Position numbers and translations under genes: made by a program. DNA of 64,000 nucleotides from Paraburkholderia bonniea. Its GTDB lineage: Bacteria; Pseudomonadota; Gammaproteobacteria; Burkholderiales; Burkholderiaceae. Position 1 is the stretch's first letter; every line of letters starts with the position of its first letter. The stretch is from positions 2,976,001-3,040,000 of the forward strand of contig NZ_QPEQ01000001.1 of NCBI RefSeq assembly GCF_009455625.1, written 5' to 3'. Below are positions 26,370 to 35,328 of the stretch, piece after piece. The notes under the pieces are model-generated. The model made no database searches and was not told the DNA's origin. It saw only the letters and a list, made by a program, of their open reading frames with translations.

Positions 26370-27980
26370 TTATTCAACCGTTGGCGGCTTCTCGAACGTA
26401 TGGAACGGTGCGGGACTCGGGACGGTCCACTCAAGACCAATTGCGCCATCCCACGGTTTGTCCGCAGCTTTTTCCAGCTCACCACCACCCCGATAGGCTG
26501 GCAATACAACTGCAAACAGGAAGTAAACCTGTGCCAGACCAAAGCCAAATGCACCAATCGAAGCCACTTGATTCCAGTCAGTGAACTGCGCTGGGTAATC
26601 GGCATAACGACGCGGCATACCGGCAAGACCAACGAAGTGCATCGGGAAAAACGTGATGTTGAAGAAGATCATCGAGGTCCAGAAGTGAATCTGGCCGCGT
26701 GTCTCGTTGTACATCCAGCCGGTCCACTTCGGTGCCCAGTAATACCACCCGGAGAACAATGCGAAGAGCGATCCGGCCACCAACACATAGTGGAAGTGGG
26801 CGACCACGAAATACGTGCCGTGGTACTGGATATCAAGCGGTGCCATCGACAGCATCAGCCCGGTGAACCCACCCATCGTGAATACGAACAAAAAGCCAAT
26901 TGCAAACAGCATAGGGGTTTCAAACGACAGCGCACCGCGCCACATCGTCGCAACCCAGTTAAATACCTTCACGCCAGTTGGAACTGCGATCAGCATCGTG
27001 GCATACATGAAGAACAACTGACCCGTGACCGGCATCCCTGTCGCAAACATGTGGTGCGCCCAGACCATGAACGACAGAATGGCAATTGACGCCGTGGCAT
27101 AAACCATCGAGCTGTAGCCAAACAGTGGCTTGCGCGAGAACGCCGGGATGACCTGCGAGACGATGCCGAACGCCGGCAAGATCATGATGTAAACCTCGGG
27201 GTGCCCAAAGAACCAGAAAATATGCTGATACATCACTGGGTCACCACCGCCGGCCGCATTAAAGAACGACGTGCCGAAGTGACGATCAAACAGCACCATC
27301 GTAATTGCGCCCGCCAGAACAGGCATCACCGCAATCAGCAGATACGCGGTAATCAGCCAGGTCCATGCAAACATCGGCATTTTCATCAGCGTCATGCCAG
27401 GTGCGCGCATGTTCAGAATCGTCACGACGATATTGATACCGCCCATGATCGAAGACGCACCCATCAAGTGGATGGCAAAAATGGCGAAATCCATGCCTGG
27501 ACCCATTTGCGTCGAAAGCGGCGCATACAGCGTCCAGCCTGCGGCAGTCGCACCACCAGGGACAAAAAACGAGACCATCAACAATGTCGCGGCAACGGGC
27601 AGAAGCCAGAAGCTGAAATTGTTCATCCGCGCAAACGCCATGTCAGAAGCGCCGATCTGGAGTGGAATCATCCAGTTAGCGAAACCAACGAAGGCCGGCA
27701 TGATCGCGCCAAACACCATGATCAGGCCGTGCATGGTGGTGAGCTGGTTAAAAAACTCTGGCCGCATGATCTGCAACCCAGGCTCAAACAACTCAACGCG
27801 AATCATCAATGCCATCACGCCCCCTGAGAGGAACATGATGAAAGAGAACAATAGGTACAACGTACCGATGTCCTTGTGGTTGGTGGCGAACAGCCAGCGA
27901 CGCCAGCCATGCGGCATATCATGGGCGTGGTCGTCGTGCTCATGAGCATGGCCCGCGACTACATCGTGTCCGATAGACAT
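26370..27980 (-). CDS. ctaD: cytochrome c oxidase subunit I (aa3 type)
   Basis: This 536-residue catalytic subunit holds heme a and the heme a3-CuB centre. Twelve helices are expected. Visible are the low-spin heme region TTMHGLIMVFGAIMPAFVGF, the CuB ligand WFFGHPEVYIMILPAFG with the His-Tyr pair, the double histidine of VWAHHMFATG, and VVAHFHYVLVAGSLFALF near heme a3. It is followed on the minus strand by the small assembly protein and ctaG and lies just after ctaC. Confidence 0.97.
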   Translation of the reverse strand: MSIGHDVVAGHAHEHDDHAHDMPHGWRRWLFATNHKDIGTLYLLFSFIMFLSGGVMALMIRVELFEPGLQIMRPEFFNQLTTMHGLIMVFGAIMPAFVGFANWMIPLQIGASDMAFARMNNFSFWLLPVAATLLMVSFFVPGGATAAGWTLYAPLSTQMGPGMDFAIFAIHLMGASSIMGGINIVVTILNMRAPGMTLMKMPMFAWTWLITAYLLIAVMPVLAGAITMVLFDRHFGTSFFNAAGGGDPVMYQHIFWFFGHPEVYIMILPAFGIVSQVIPAFSRKPLFGYSSMVYATASIAILSFMVWAHHMFATGMPVTGQLFFMYATMLIAVPTGVKVFNWVATMWRGALSFETPMLFAIGFLFVFTMGGFTGLMLSMAPLDIQYHGTYFVVAHFHYVLVAGSLFALFSGWYYWAPKWTGWMYNETRGQIHFWTSMIFFNITFFPMHFVGLAGMPRRYADYPAQFTDWNQVASIGAFGFGLAQVYFLFAVVLPAYRGGGELEKAADKPWDGAIGLEWTVPSPAPFHTFEKPPTVE

Positions 27981-28020
27981 GACAATCTCCTAAAACGAAT
28001 GCTTTTCTGACCGTGACACG

Positions 28021-29574
28021 TCAGGCTGCCGGGCTGATCTCAACGCGCCGCGCTTCTTTCGCGTCAGCGCCGCCCGTGATCGTTTCCGGTTTTTTCAGAT
28101 TAATGTGGTCTTCAGCGATACCAGCTGCCTTCAGGGCATCCCGCACCGCTTCTGCCCGGCTCTTGGCCAGCTTTGCATTGATATCTGCCGAACCTGTCTT
28201 GTCGGTAAAACCGGACAGGTCAAACCGGGCATCTGGATGCGCCTTGGCATAGGCCGCCGCAGCATCAATGGCTGCGCCTGCGTCCGCCGGCAGCGTGCTC
28301 TTGCCGGTTTCAAAATAGACGCTAGCGGGCAACGCAGCTTGCGGCGCTTGTGCATCGCTGCTGCTGGATGCCTCTGCCGCAGGCGCAGCAGCTTCCTGAT
28401 GCGCACCGCCTTCAGGCATCTTGCCGTTACGCGCATCCGCAACCTGCTTCGGTTGCAGAACATCGCCAGTGTGATTGCCCCAGGCATTACGTTGATATGT
28501 CACCACCGAAGCAATTTCGACATCGTTCAGGGATGAAGCCCAAGGTGGCATCGCGCCCTTGCCTTTGAGCACCAGACTGACGTGTTCGGCAATCGGGCCA
28601 TTGGCCACCTTGCTGCCATCAATCGCCGGGAATACGCCCATGCCCTTGCCGTTCGGCTGATGGCATACCGCGCAGTGGGCCGCATAAACCTTCTCGCCAC
28701 GCCCGGAAAGCTCTGCCAGCGTGTAGGTTTTATTCGGATCATCTGTGCTGGAAGCCATTTTTTGCTTCTGGCTCTCGACCCATTTGGCGTAGTCGTCGGC
28801 TGACAGCACAGTCACGACCACCGGCATGTACGCATGTTCCTTGCCGCACAGTTCAGTGCAAAAGCCGCGATAAGTCCCGACCTTCTCCGCCTTGAACCAC
28901 GTATCGCGTACAAAACCAGGAATCGCGTCTTGTTTGACGCCGAAGGCCGGTACGTACCAGGAGTGAACGACGTCGTTGGCGGTAGTGATGATGCGGATTT
29001 TTTTGTCGACCGGCACCACAAGCGGGTTATCTACCTCTTGCAGGTAGGTATCGGTGATTGGCGTCTGGCCATTCACTTCGCTACGTGGCGTGGTCAGCGT
29101 GGACAGAAAGCTGATGCCTTCGCCCGGACCCTTCACGTAGTCGTAACCCCACTTCCACTGATAACCGGTGACTTTCACGGTGAGATCAGCATTGGTTGTG
29201 TCTTTCATCGCCACGACGGTCTTGGTGGCAGGCAATGCCATCAGGACAACGATGATGAACGGGACAATCGTCCAGATAATTTCGACGGTGGTGCTTTCGT
29301 GGAAATTAGCTGGCTTGTGGCCCTTCGATTTGCGGTGAGCAATGATCGAATAGAACATCACGCCAAACACGGCGATAAAAATCACCGTGCAGAGAATCAG
29401 CATGAATGTGTGGAGATCGTAGAGCTCCTCAGCGATTTTTGTCACAGGCGGCTGGAGATTGATCTCGTTGACAGCCGGGCCGCCAGGACTATCGCCAACG
29501 GCCAGGGCGACGCCGGCGAAAAGCAGCCCGCTGCAGGCCAGCACGCCCGTGAGGGCTCGCTTGATTGTTTTCAT
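28021..29574 (-). CDS. ctaC: cytochrome c oxidase subunit II fused to cytochrome c and an OmpA-like domain
   Basis: The 517-residue protein has three parts. Residues 1-260 are subunit II: a signal, two membrane helices and the CuA cupredoxin domain with His204, Cys239, Cys243, His247 and Met250. Residues about 290-365 are a class I cytochrome c (CAVCH at 301-305, AMPPW carrying the Met ligand). Residues about 418-517 are an OmpA-type peptidoglycan-binding domain (VYFETGKSTLPADAG, DLSGFTDKTGSADINAKLAKSRAEAV). CuA accepts electrons from cytochrome c. ATG 29574 (MKTIKRAL) is chosen for AAGGA upstream. It is the first gene of the oxidase operon. Confidence 0.95.
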   Translation of the reverse strand: MKTIKRALTGVLACSGLLFAGVALAVGDSPGGPAVNEINLQPPVTKIAEELYDLHTFMLILCTVIFIAVFGVMFYSIIAHRKSKGHKPANFHESTTVEIIWTIVPFIIVVLMALPATKTVVAMKDTTNADLTVKVTGYQWKWGYDYVKGPGEGISFLSTLTTPRSEVNGQTPITDTYLQEVDNPLVVPVDKKIRIITTANDVVHSWYVPAFGVKQDAIPGFVRDTWFKAEKVGTYRGFCTELCGKEHAYMPVVVTVLSADDYAKWVESQKQKMASSTDDPNKTYTLAELSGRGEKVYAAHCAVCHQPNGKGMGVFPAIDGSKVANGPIAEHVSLVLKGKGAMPPWASSLNDVEIASVVTYQRNAWGNHTGDVLQPKQVADARNGKMPEGGAHQEAAAPAAEASSSSDAQAPQAALPASVYFETGKSTLPADAGAAIDAAAAYAKAHPDARFDLSGFTDKTGSADINAKLAKSRAEAVRDALKAAGIAEDHINLKKPETITGGADAKEARRVEISPAA

Positions 29575-29651
29575 AGCTTCCTTACCCATAAATTCCATTC
29601 AAACCCTCGACCCCTCTGAAGGGTGCGCCTCGCTCCAGCCATGGACCCGCG

Positions 29652-30134
29652 CTAGCACGAACCACAACGCCGAAGCCACATGCGCAACTCGTGAGCAAAC
29701 TGCGCACGCCGGTACAGCGCGAGATGTTGTCCAATCACGATTGACTCGCCACGCGAAACCAGCCGGACAGGCGCATACGGCGAAGCACCCGGCTCGACCC
29801 GCACCCAGCGCGGATTAAATTCGAACTGTGTGCGCTGCTCAGCGCTAACCTGCTCAATCACCAGCCGGTTCTCAAACAACCGGATACGTTCGTAATCGAC
29901 CGCATGGCGCGCATACGCGACAAAAGCGACACCTACTGCCAGCAATTCAACCCCGGTAAACGGCAACACCAGCCACGCGCCGCATAAAACCAGCAGGGAA
30001 GCAATTACCAGCGAGAACAACGCAAGCGATACGTAAAAGCACACAAACTGCCGTGGTGAAACCGAACAGTTCCGCTTCATGAGCCAGTCTTTTAACACCG
30101 GCTCCGAACCTGATGACAGACCAGTTGTGTCCAA
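29652..30134 (-). CDS. DUF2244 domain protein
   Basis: This protein of about 160 residues has two adjacent membrane helices (FVCFYVSLALFSLVIASLLVL and LVLPFTGVELLAVGVAFVAYA) followed by a cytosolic beta-rich part (HAVDYERIRLFENRLVIEQVSAEQRTQFEFNPRWVRVE), the DUF2244 pattern. It lies upstream of ctaC on the same strand, where this family is commonly found. No ATG gives the right length; TTG 30134 with GGAG six bases before it is the best start. GTG codons at 30137 and 30164 are alternatives. Function unknown. Confidence 0.72.
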   Translation of the reverse strand: MDTTGLSSGSEPVLKDWLMKRNCSVSPRQFVCFYVSLALFSLVIASLLVLCGAWLVLPFTGVELLAVGVAFVAYARHAVDYERIRLFENRLVIEQVSAEQRTQFEFNPRWVRVEPGASPYAPVRLVSRGESIVIGQHLALYRRAQFAHELRMWLRRCGSC

Positions 30135-30401
30135 CACGATCTCCTGCGAACCGCCGCCCAGCACGCTGTAACGCGCCTGATGCGGTTGCAGCAAACACCT
30201 CGCAACACCGGATTCTGCCGCCCCAGATTGGGGACCCCGGGCGACAAACTGACGCATTATAGGCGGGTTCGATATCCGCCACAAGCAACGCCCCGCCGTC
30301 CCGCAAGCCATGCGGGACAAGCCTCTGCGCCGTTTTGACGCACTATTTGGCAGGGATTTCCTCTCGTAATTCCAGGCATAACAGATCGGTACTTTACGGC
30401 G

Positions 30402-31373
30402 TCACAGATTCTTCAACTGCCTTCGCCCAATCTCTTCGAGACGCACAATGCCATGCCCTTCCGGTGTGGTGCGCGGCACCGCTTTCCATGCATGTCCATA
30501 GATCACCTCAAAGGTCAGTGCGATGCTGCCATCCGCGCTGCGACGGGCTTCCAGCCCAGCCAGCAAGGCTTCGTGCAGACGGCGACCGCCAAGACCCGCG
30601 GCTCCCTCACGCACCGCAGGGTAAGCCCCCCAGCGGCGCACATCCGCCAGCAACGATTGCGGCGACTGATAAGTAATCTTCAAGGTTTCCTGATCCATCA
30701 CCGGGATTTCAAAGCCGCTTTCCACCAGCATGTCGCCCAGATCATGCATATCAACAAAATCAATCACGTGAGCGCGCATTTCGTTGCCGCGCTGAGTGTC
30801 GATCTGCGCATAGACGTGACGCAGCTCCTTGAGCGTGTCAGGGCCAAACGTGCTGAACATCAGCAGGCCGTTCACTTTCAGCGCACGCTGCCACTCCGGA
30901 AAAATCAGATCGGGACGCGAATGCCATTGCAGCGCGAGATTGGACCAGATCATGTCAAACGCGCCCGCAGCAAACGGCAGTGCCGAAAAATCAGCCTGAG
31001 CCAGCCGTGGCCCACGCGCAGCAAGCCAGTCGCCCAACCGGCCTGGCAGCAGCTTTTGCCAGCGAGCCTCCGGCGCATCCTGGCGACGTGCTCGCGCCAG
31101 CATCGCCTGCGACAAGTCAGCGCCGTATACCAGTGCCTCCGGAAACCGCTCACGCAGTTGCGGCAGATCATCGCCATAGCCACAGCCCGCATCAAGAACC
31201 CGCGCCGGATTGAGCCGAATGTATTCAAGACGCTCACGCATGCGTTGTGAAATTTCACGCGGCAAGAACGCAACGTCACCGAAATGCGCGGCGCGGCGCT
31301 CGAAAATCCGCCGTAAATACCGGGCATCATTGGCCGGACGGGCAAGGTTGAGAGGAACTGGGGACATGGGCAT
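30402..31373 (-). CDS. SAM-dependent methyltransferase, BioC-like
   Basis: The class I methyltransferase core shows motif I in ARVLDAGCGYGDDLPQLRERFP, followed by VYGADLSQAMLARAR and the acidic/aromatic motif AFDMIWSNLALQWHSRPDLIFPEWQRALKVNGLLMFSTFGPDTLKELR. The last stretch is close to malonyl-ACP O-methyltransferase BioC, which primes biotin synthesis. The rest of the pathway is not here, so BioC is probable rather than certain. The start may be the ATG at 31373 or 31367; a longer ORF upstream looks non-coding. It is divergent from comF. Confidence 0.82.
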   Translation of the reverse strand: MPMSPVPLNLARPANDARYLRRIFERRAAHFGDVAFLPREISQRMRERLEYIRLNPARVLDAGCGYGDDLPQLRERFPEALVYGADLSQAMLARARRQDAPEARWQKLLPGRLGDWLAARGPRLAQADFSALPFAAGAFDMIWSNLALQWHSRPDLIFPEWQRALKVNGLLMFSTFGPDTLKELRHVYAQIDTQRGNEMRAHVIDFVDMHDLGDMLVESGFEIPVMDQETLKITYQSPQSLLADVRRWGAYPAVREGAAGLGGRRLHEALLAGLEARRSADGSIALTFEVIYGHAWKAVPRTTPEGHGIVRLEEIGRRQLKNL

Positions 31374-31450
31374 CGTGCTGGCGAGGACCGCGAAGTATAC
31401 TCGCTCACTTGCCCTCTTCAGCGCCGCAGAGCGGCTCCCGTATCGAAGCC

Positions 31451-32269
31451 ATGCCTGTCTTCCCGATGTTTGCTCCATTTCTGGCCTGGCGGGTCCGCTG
31501 GCTCACCCCCTGGCTGAAGCGACACGGGCCACAGCTAGCGCAACTCGTCCTGCCAAACTTATGCGCGCTATGCGGCAATCTGTCGCGTAGCACGCTGTGC
31601 CCGAGCTGCGCTGAAACCCACTGGAATGAAGCCCGGTTACGTTGCCTCGTCTGCGCGCTGCCACTCGCCGTACGGCACACGCTCGCGGGCCACATACAAC
31701 CAACCCGGCCAGCCCAGCTTAACCGTTGCACCGGCTGCGCTGAGCGCACCAGTACACCACTCCCCTTCGATGCCACATTCACGCTCGGCGACTATCGCGC
31801 GCCCCTCGATGCGCTGGCACTCGGGCTGAAATTTCGCGCACGTATCAGGCTGGCATCTGAATTCGCCAGGCAATTTGCGCATCTCACGCTCAACCTGCCG
31901 GAGGCACAACGGCAATTCGACGTGATCGCCCCCGTTCCACTCTCAGCCAGGCGGCTAGTCGAAAGAGGCTACAACCAGGCATGGGAAATTGCCCGGCCAC
32001 TCGCACGCATGCTGCACACACGCAGCGATGCAACGCTGCTCAAACGTGTCATTCATACCGCGCCGCAAGCCCGGCTTGATCCGGCAGCAAGGCGGCTCAA
32101 TGTCGGAGGGGCCTTTGAAGTCGTCAAACCCGTGCAGGGCCTGCACGTTGTGCTGGTTGACGATGTCATGACCACCGGTGCCACGCTCGAAGCAATCGCC
32201 CACGCACTAAAAACAGCGGGGGCGAAGCGCGTCACCAACCTCGTCGCCTTGCGCACAACAAAAAACTAG
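31451..32269 (+). CDS. comF: ComF family phosphoribosyltransferase-like protein
   Basis: This 272-residue protein has an N-terminal zinc-ribbon-like region with four CxxC pairs (CALC, CPSC, CLVC, CTGC). A type I phosphoribosyltransferase domain follows: VIAPVPLSARRLVERGYNQAWEIAR and the PRPP loop LHVVLVDDVMTTGATLEAI. ComF/GntX proteins are linked to DNA uptake and gluconate use; the biochemical role is not settled. It is followed by trmL on the same strand after 25 bases. Confidence 0.9.
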   Translation: MPVFPMFAPFLAWRVRWLTPWLKRHGPQLAQLVLPNLCALCGNLSRSTLCPSCAETHWNEARLRCLVCALPLAVRHTLAGHIQPTRPAQLNRCTGCAERTSTPLPFDATFTLGDYRAPLDALALGLKFRARIRLASEFARQFAHLTLNLPEAQRQFDVIAPVPLSARRLVERGYNQAWEIARPLARMLHTRSDATLLKRVIHTAPQARLDPAARRLNVGGAFEVVKPVQGLHVVLVDDVMTTGATLEAIAHALKTAGAKRVTNLVALRTTKN

Positions 32270-32294
32270 CCCCTCACCCATTCAGGTCCACATC

Positions 32295-32765
32295 ATGTTC
32301 AACGTTGTTCTTGTCGAGCCCGAAATTCCCCCGAACACGGGTAACGTGATCCGGCTGTGCGCCAATACTGGCGTGCACCTTCACCTGATTGAACCTCTCG
32401 GCTTTCCGCTCGATGACACCAAACTGCGACGCGCCGGGCTCGATTATCACGAGTACGCGCAAATGAAGGTTCATGCCAGTTGGGATGCGTTCGTCCGCAC
32501 AGAAACGCCTGATGCCGCACGCATGTTCGCCTTTACCACGCGCGGCGCAGGGCGCTTTCACGCCAGCACGTTCGTGGCTGGTGACTGGTTTATTTTCGGT
32601 GCGGAGACGCGCGGCCTGCCTGAGGAGGTGCTCGGGCATTTCAGTGCAGAGCAGCGGGTCCGGCTGCCAATGCGGCCCGACAACCGGAGTCTGAACCTGT
32701 CGAACACGGTGGCAATCGTGGTGTTCGAAGCATGGCGTCAAATGGGTTTTGCCGGGGGAATCTGA
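32295..32765 (+). CDS. trmL: tRNA (cytidine/uridine-34-2'-O)-methyltransferase TrmL
   Basis: This 156-residue minimal SPOUT methyltransferase begins MFNVVLVEPEIPPNTGNVIRLCANTG. The knotted SAM site is built by FGAETRGLPEEVL and VRLPMRPDNRSLNLSNTVAIVVFEAWRQ. TrmL methylates the wobble ribose of tRNA-Leu isoacceptors. It is probably co-transcribed with comF. Its stop codon lies in the loop of a perfect inverted repeat. Confidence 0.94.
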   Translation: MFNVVLVEPEIPPNTGNVIRLCANTGVHLHLIEPLGFPLDDTKLRRAGLDYHEYAQMKVHASWDAFVRTETPDAARMFAFTTRGAGRFHASTFVAGDWFIFGAETRGLPEEVLGHFSAEQRVRLPMRPDNRSLNLSNTVAIVVFEAWRQMGFAGGI

Positions 32766-32780
32766 GCGATTCCCCCGGCA
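32750..32780 (+). repeat. perfect inverted repeat over the trmL stop codon
   Basis: TGCCGGGGGAATC (32750-32762), loop TGAGC containing the TGA stop, GATTCCCCCGGCA (32768-32780). The 13-bp stem has no T-run after it. It may act as a 3'-end stability element or a weak terminator. Confidence 0.7.
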
Positions 32781-32891
32781 GGAACGAAAGATAAAGCGAG
32801 ACTATGCAGGCAGTAGCAAGGCGAGGAGCGACGAATGCAGCGACGCCCGTCCTGACAAACCCGAGCCAAAACTGAGCGCAACAGAACCCCG

Positions 32892-33890
32892 CTATTCAGC
32901 TCGGGCATCACGGCGCAGCAAGGCGCTCACGGCATCGCGCGGCGCTACGCCATCAAACAAAACGGCGCATACCGCCTGTGTCACCGGCATCTCAATCGCA
33001 TGCGCGTGGGCCAGCGCCAGCACGGCCTGTGCGCAACGCACGCCTTCCGCGACGTGCCCCAGTGCAGCAAGGATGTCGGCCAGCGAGCGTCCGGTGGCCA
33101 GTTGCATACCCACCGTCCGGTTACGCGACAGATCGCCCGTCGCGGTAAGAATCAGGTCGCCTAGGCCCGTGAGCCCGGTAAAGGTTTCCGCGCGGCCTCC
33201 GAGGGTCACGCCAAGCCGCGACATTTCCGCCAGGCCACGCGTTACAAGCGCTGCCCGGGCGTTGAGCCCAAGCCCCAGGCCGTCGCCAATCCCGGTGGCA
33301 ATAGCCAGCACGTTCTTGACGGCCCCCCCCACTTCGACGCCGACGACATCATCGCCGGTATAAATGCGCATCGCGTCATGGTGAAAGGCCGCGACAGTTC
33401 GCTCCTGGCATGCCCGCGACGGGCTTGCCACGGTTAGTGCGACAGGCAATCCAAGCGCCACTTCGCGTGCAAAGCTGGGCCCGGACAATACGCCGTTGCT
33501 GTGATGCTGGGGAAGTTCGGCTGCGACCACCTGATGCGGCAACAATGAAGTGCCCGCCTCGAAGCCTTTGCACAGCCAGATGAGATGGTGTGGGATCTGC
33601 GCCTCATCGCGCAGGGTCTGGCACAACCCACGCAAGCCAGCCACTGGCGTGCCGATGACGCACAACGCCTCTGCGCCTTGCGCATGCGCCAATGCAGCGC
33701 TCAGATCGGTTTCATAGCGCAGGCTGGCGGGTAGCGCAACGCCCGCAAGGTAGCGGGCGTTTTCGTGACAGCGCTGCAGCTCGGCCACCAGGGCGCTATC
33801 GCGCGCCCACAGCACAGTATCGTGATGCCTGGCCAGGTGAGCGGCGAGCGCAGTACCCCAGGCTCCAGCACCGAGAACGGCAATCTTCAT
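32892..33890 (-). CDS. gpsA: NAD(P)+-dependent glycerol-3-phosphate dehydrogenase
   Basis: This 332-residue enzyme makes sn-glycerol-3-phosphate for phospholipid synthesis. It has a Rossmann N-terminus ([21 protein letters not shown]), [10 protein letters not shown], the substrate region [22 protein letters not shown], the catalytic Lys in [24 protein letters not shown], and [24 protein letters not shown] 33890 is preferred over TTG 33896, with AGG upstream. It is read after secB on the same strand. Confidence 0.95.
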   Translation of the reverse strand: MKIAVLGAGAWGTALAAHLARHHDTVLWARDSALVAELQRCHENARYLAGVALPASLRYETDLSAALAHAQGAEALCVIGTPVAGLRGLCQTLRDEAQIPHHLIWLCKGFEAGTSLLPHQVVAAELPQHHSNGVLSGPSFAREVALGLPVALTVASPSRACQERTVAAFHHDAMRIYTGDDVVGVEVGGAVKNVLAIATGIGDGLGLGLNARAALVTRGLAEMSRLGVTLGGRAETFTGLTGLGDLILTATGDLSRNRTVGMQLATGRSLADILAALGHVAEGVRCAQAVLALAHAHAIEMPVTQAVCAVLFDGVAPRDAVSALLRRDARAE

Positions 33891-33899
33891 GCGCAACGC

Positions 33900-34373
33900 C
33901 TAATGCGTCATGCCATTCGGGCTTGCTGCTTCACTCTGGCTGCCAATTTGCGCGAGACGCTGTTCATACAGCGCCTGGAAGTTGATTTCAGCGAGATGGA
34001 TCGGTGGAAAACCTGCGCGGCTAATCGCGTCAGCGACATTCGAGCGCAGATACGGGAACAGGATCGTCGGGCAAGCGATGCCGATCAGCGGATCAATCTG
34101 GTCTTCAGGAATATTGCGGATATCGAAGATGCCGGCCTGCTTGGCTTCGATCAGAAAAGCCACCTTGTCCAGCACCTTGGCAGTCACCGTGCCGGTGACG
34201 AGAACTTCAAATACGTTGTCAGCAAGGCGTTCAGCTTTGACGTCAACCTCAACTTCAACCGAAGGCATTTCCTGTTCGAGGAAGATCGCAGGTGAATTGG
34301 GTTGCTCAAGCGACATATCTTTTAGATAGATACGCTGAATGTTGAAAAACGGCTGATTGTTCTCGTCGGACAT
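33900..34373 (-). CDS. secB: protein-export chaperone SecB
   Basis: This 157-residue cytosolic chaperone forms tetramers that keep Sec preproteins unfolded and hand them to SecA. Diagnostic parts are [19 protein letters not shown] near the N-terminus, [26 protein letters not shown], and [38 protein letters not shown]. It lies in the order rhodanese, grxC, secB, gpsA, the usual proteobacterial arrangement. Confidence 0.96.
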   Translation of the reverse strand: MSDENNQPFFNIQRIYLKDMSLEQPNSPAIFLEQEMPSVEVEVDVKAERLADNVFEVLVTGTVTAKVLDKVAFLIEAKQAGIFDIRNIPEDQIDPLIGIACPTILFPYLRSNVADAISRAGFPPIHLAEINFQALYEQRLAQIGSQSEAASPNGMTH

Positions 34374-34451
34374 GGCTAAAACTCCCTGAATGTTTTCGTT
34401 ACAACGGGCCGCGGCCTTATAGGGCCGTCAGATGCCCGCCAAATATATACG

Positions 34452-34488
34452 ATGCGCGCTGCCATTCAGCAAGAATGGCAGCGCGCAT
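34452..34488 (-). repeat. perfect 16-bp inverted repeat between grxC and secB
   Basis: ATGCGCGCTGCCATTC (34452-34467), loop AGCAA, GAATGGCAGCGCGCAT (34473-34488). Neither side has a clean T-run; the minus-strand side continues CGTATATATTT. It could be a terminator or a processing/stability hairpin within the grxC-secB transcript. Confidence 0.65.
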
Positions 34489-34514
34489 TACTCAATGCAC
34501 CTGGATCTAAGCGC

Positions 34515-34775
34515 TCAAACCGCTTCAAGGAGCGGTATCAAGCCACCTGAACGGTCGAGTGCGGAAAGATCGTCGTAGCCGCCCACATGGGTTTCGCCGA
34601 TAAATATCTGCGGCACAGTACGGCGACCGGTACGAGTCATCATTTCTTCCCGCCGCGCCGGGTCTTTGTCGATGAGCACCTTTTCAAGCTGCTCAACGCC
34701 GCGCGACTTTAAGAGACGTTCGGCCATCTGGCAATAAGGGCACACCTGGGTGCTGTACATCACGACCTTGTTCAC
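34515..34775 (-). CDS. grxC: glutaredoxin 3
   Basis: This 86-residue dithiol glutaredoxin has active site CPYC at residues 12-15 (MYSTQVCPYCQMAERLL). TVPQIFIGETHVGGYDDLSALDRSG is the cis-Pro and GSH-binding half. It reduces disulfides with glutathione. Its start overlaps the end of the rhodanese gene by four bases, so the two are co-translated. Confidence 0.95.
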   Translation of the reverse strand: MNKVVMYSTQVCPYCQMAERLLKSRGVEQLEKVLIDKDPARREEMMTRTGRRTVPQIFIGETHVGGYDDLSALDRSGGLIPLLEAV

Positions 34776-35191
34776 TTTGCAACTCCTTGTTTCACTACCG
34801 GCATACCGGCTCGCTGCCAGGCACTCATTCCGCCTTCAAGCACATGGACCTCGGCGTAACCCGCTTCACGCACGGTGTTAGCCGCCCGGCTAGACTGCTG
34901 ACCAGTCTGGCACACCAGCAAAACCGGGTTGCTCTTGTTTTTCACAAGTTGCAAGATTTTCGCTTTCAGGTCGGCCAATTCAAGATGCCGTGCCGCGGGC
35001 AGATGACCTGCGGCAAAATCTGCCGCAGGCCGCAGATCAAGCACCACCGCGTTGCGCCGGTTAATCAACTGGGTGGCGTCAGTCGCCGAAAGGCCCCCGC
35101 GGCGCCGAAGACTCGGCCACAGCAGCAGCCCACCGGAGATGAGGACAATTGCAATGAGTGCAAGGTTTGTGTAATCAGTGAAAAACTTCAC
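34772..35191 (-). CDS. membrane-anchored rhodanese-like protein
   Basis: This 139-residue protein has an N-terminal membrane helix (TNLALIAIVLISGGLLLWPSL) followed by one rhodanese domain. The domain includes NAVVLDLRPAADFAAGHLPAARHLEL and the active-site loop VLLVCQTGQQSSRAA, with the catalytic Cys present. It is comparable to E. coli YibN, which also sits beside grxC and secB. Sulfurtransferase activity is likely; the acceptor is unknown. Confidence 0.9.
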   Translation of the reverse strand: MKFFTDYTNLALIAIVLISGGLLLWPSLRRRGGLSATDATQLINRRNAVVLDLRPAADFAAGHLPAARHLELADLKAKILQLVKNKSNPVLLVCQTGQQSSRAANTVREAGYAEVHVLEGGMSAWQRAGMPVVKQGVAK

Positions 35192-35328
35192 GGAAAATCC
35201 GCCGAAAAAAGAGAGATCGGAAAGGCAATCCCGCCATTATAAAATAACCGCCTGCTGCGATGGCCCTGGTTCGGCAAACCAGCCTCGCAACGTCGCTTTA
35301 CCGCTTCCTTACTACCGACCGGCCTCTT

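Noticed and set aside
30255..30285. A T-arm-like sequence (GCGGGTTCGATATCCGC) suggestive of a tRNA
   Set aside because: No matching acceptor stem, D arm or anticodon arm could be built around it.
30298..30318. GTCCCGC/GCGGGAC hairpin after the BioC-like gene as a terminator
   Set aside because: Only a 7-bp stem without a T-run; too weak to list as a terminator.
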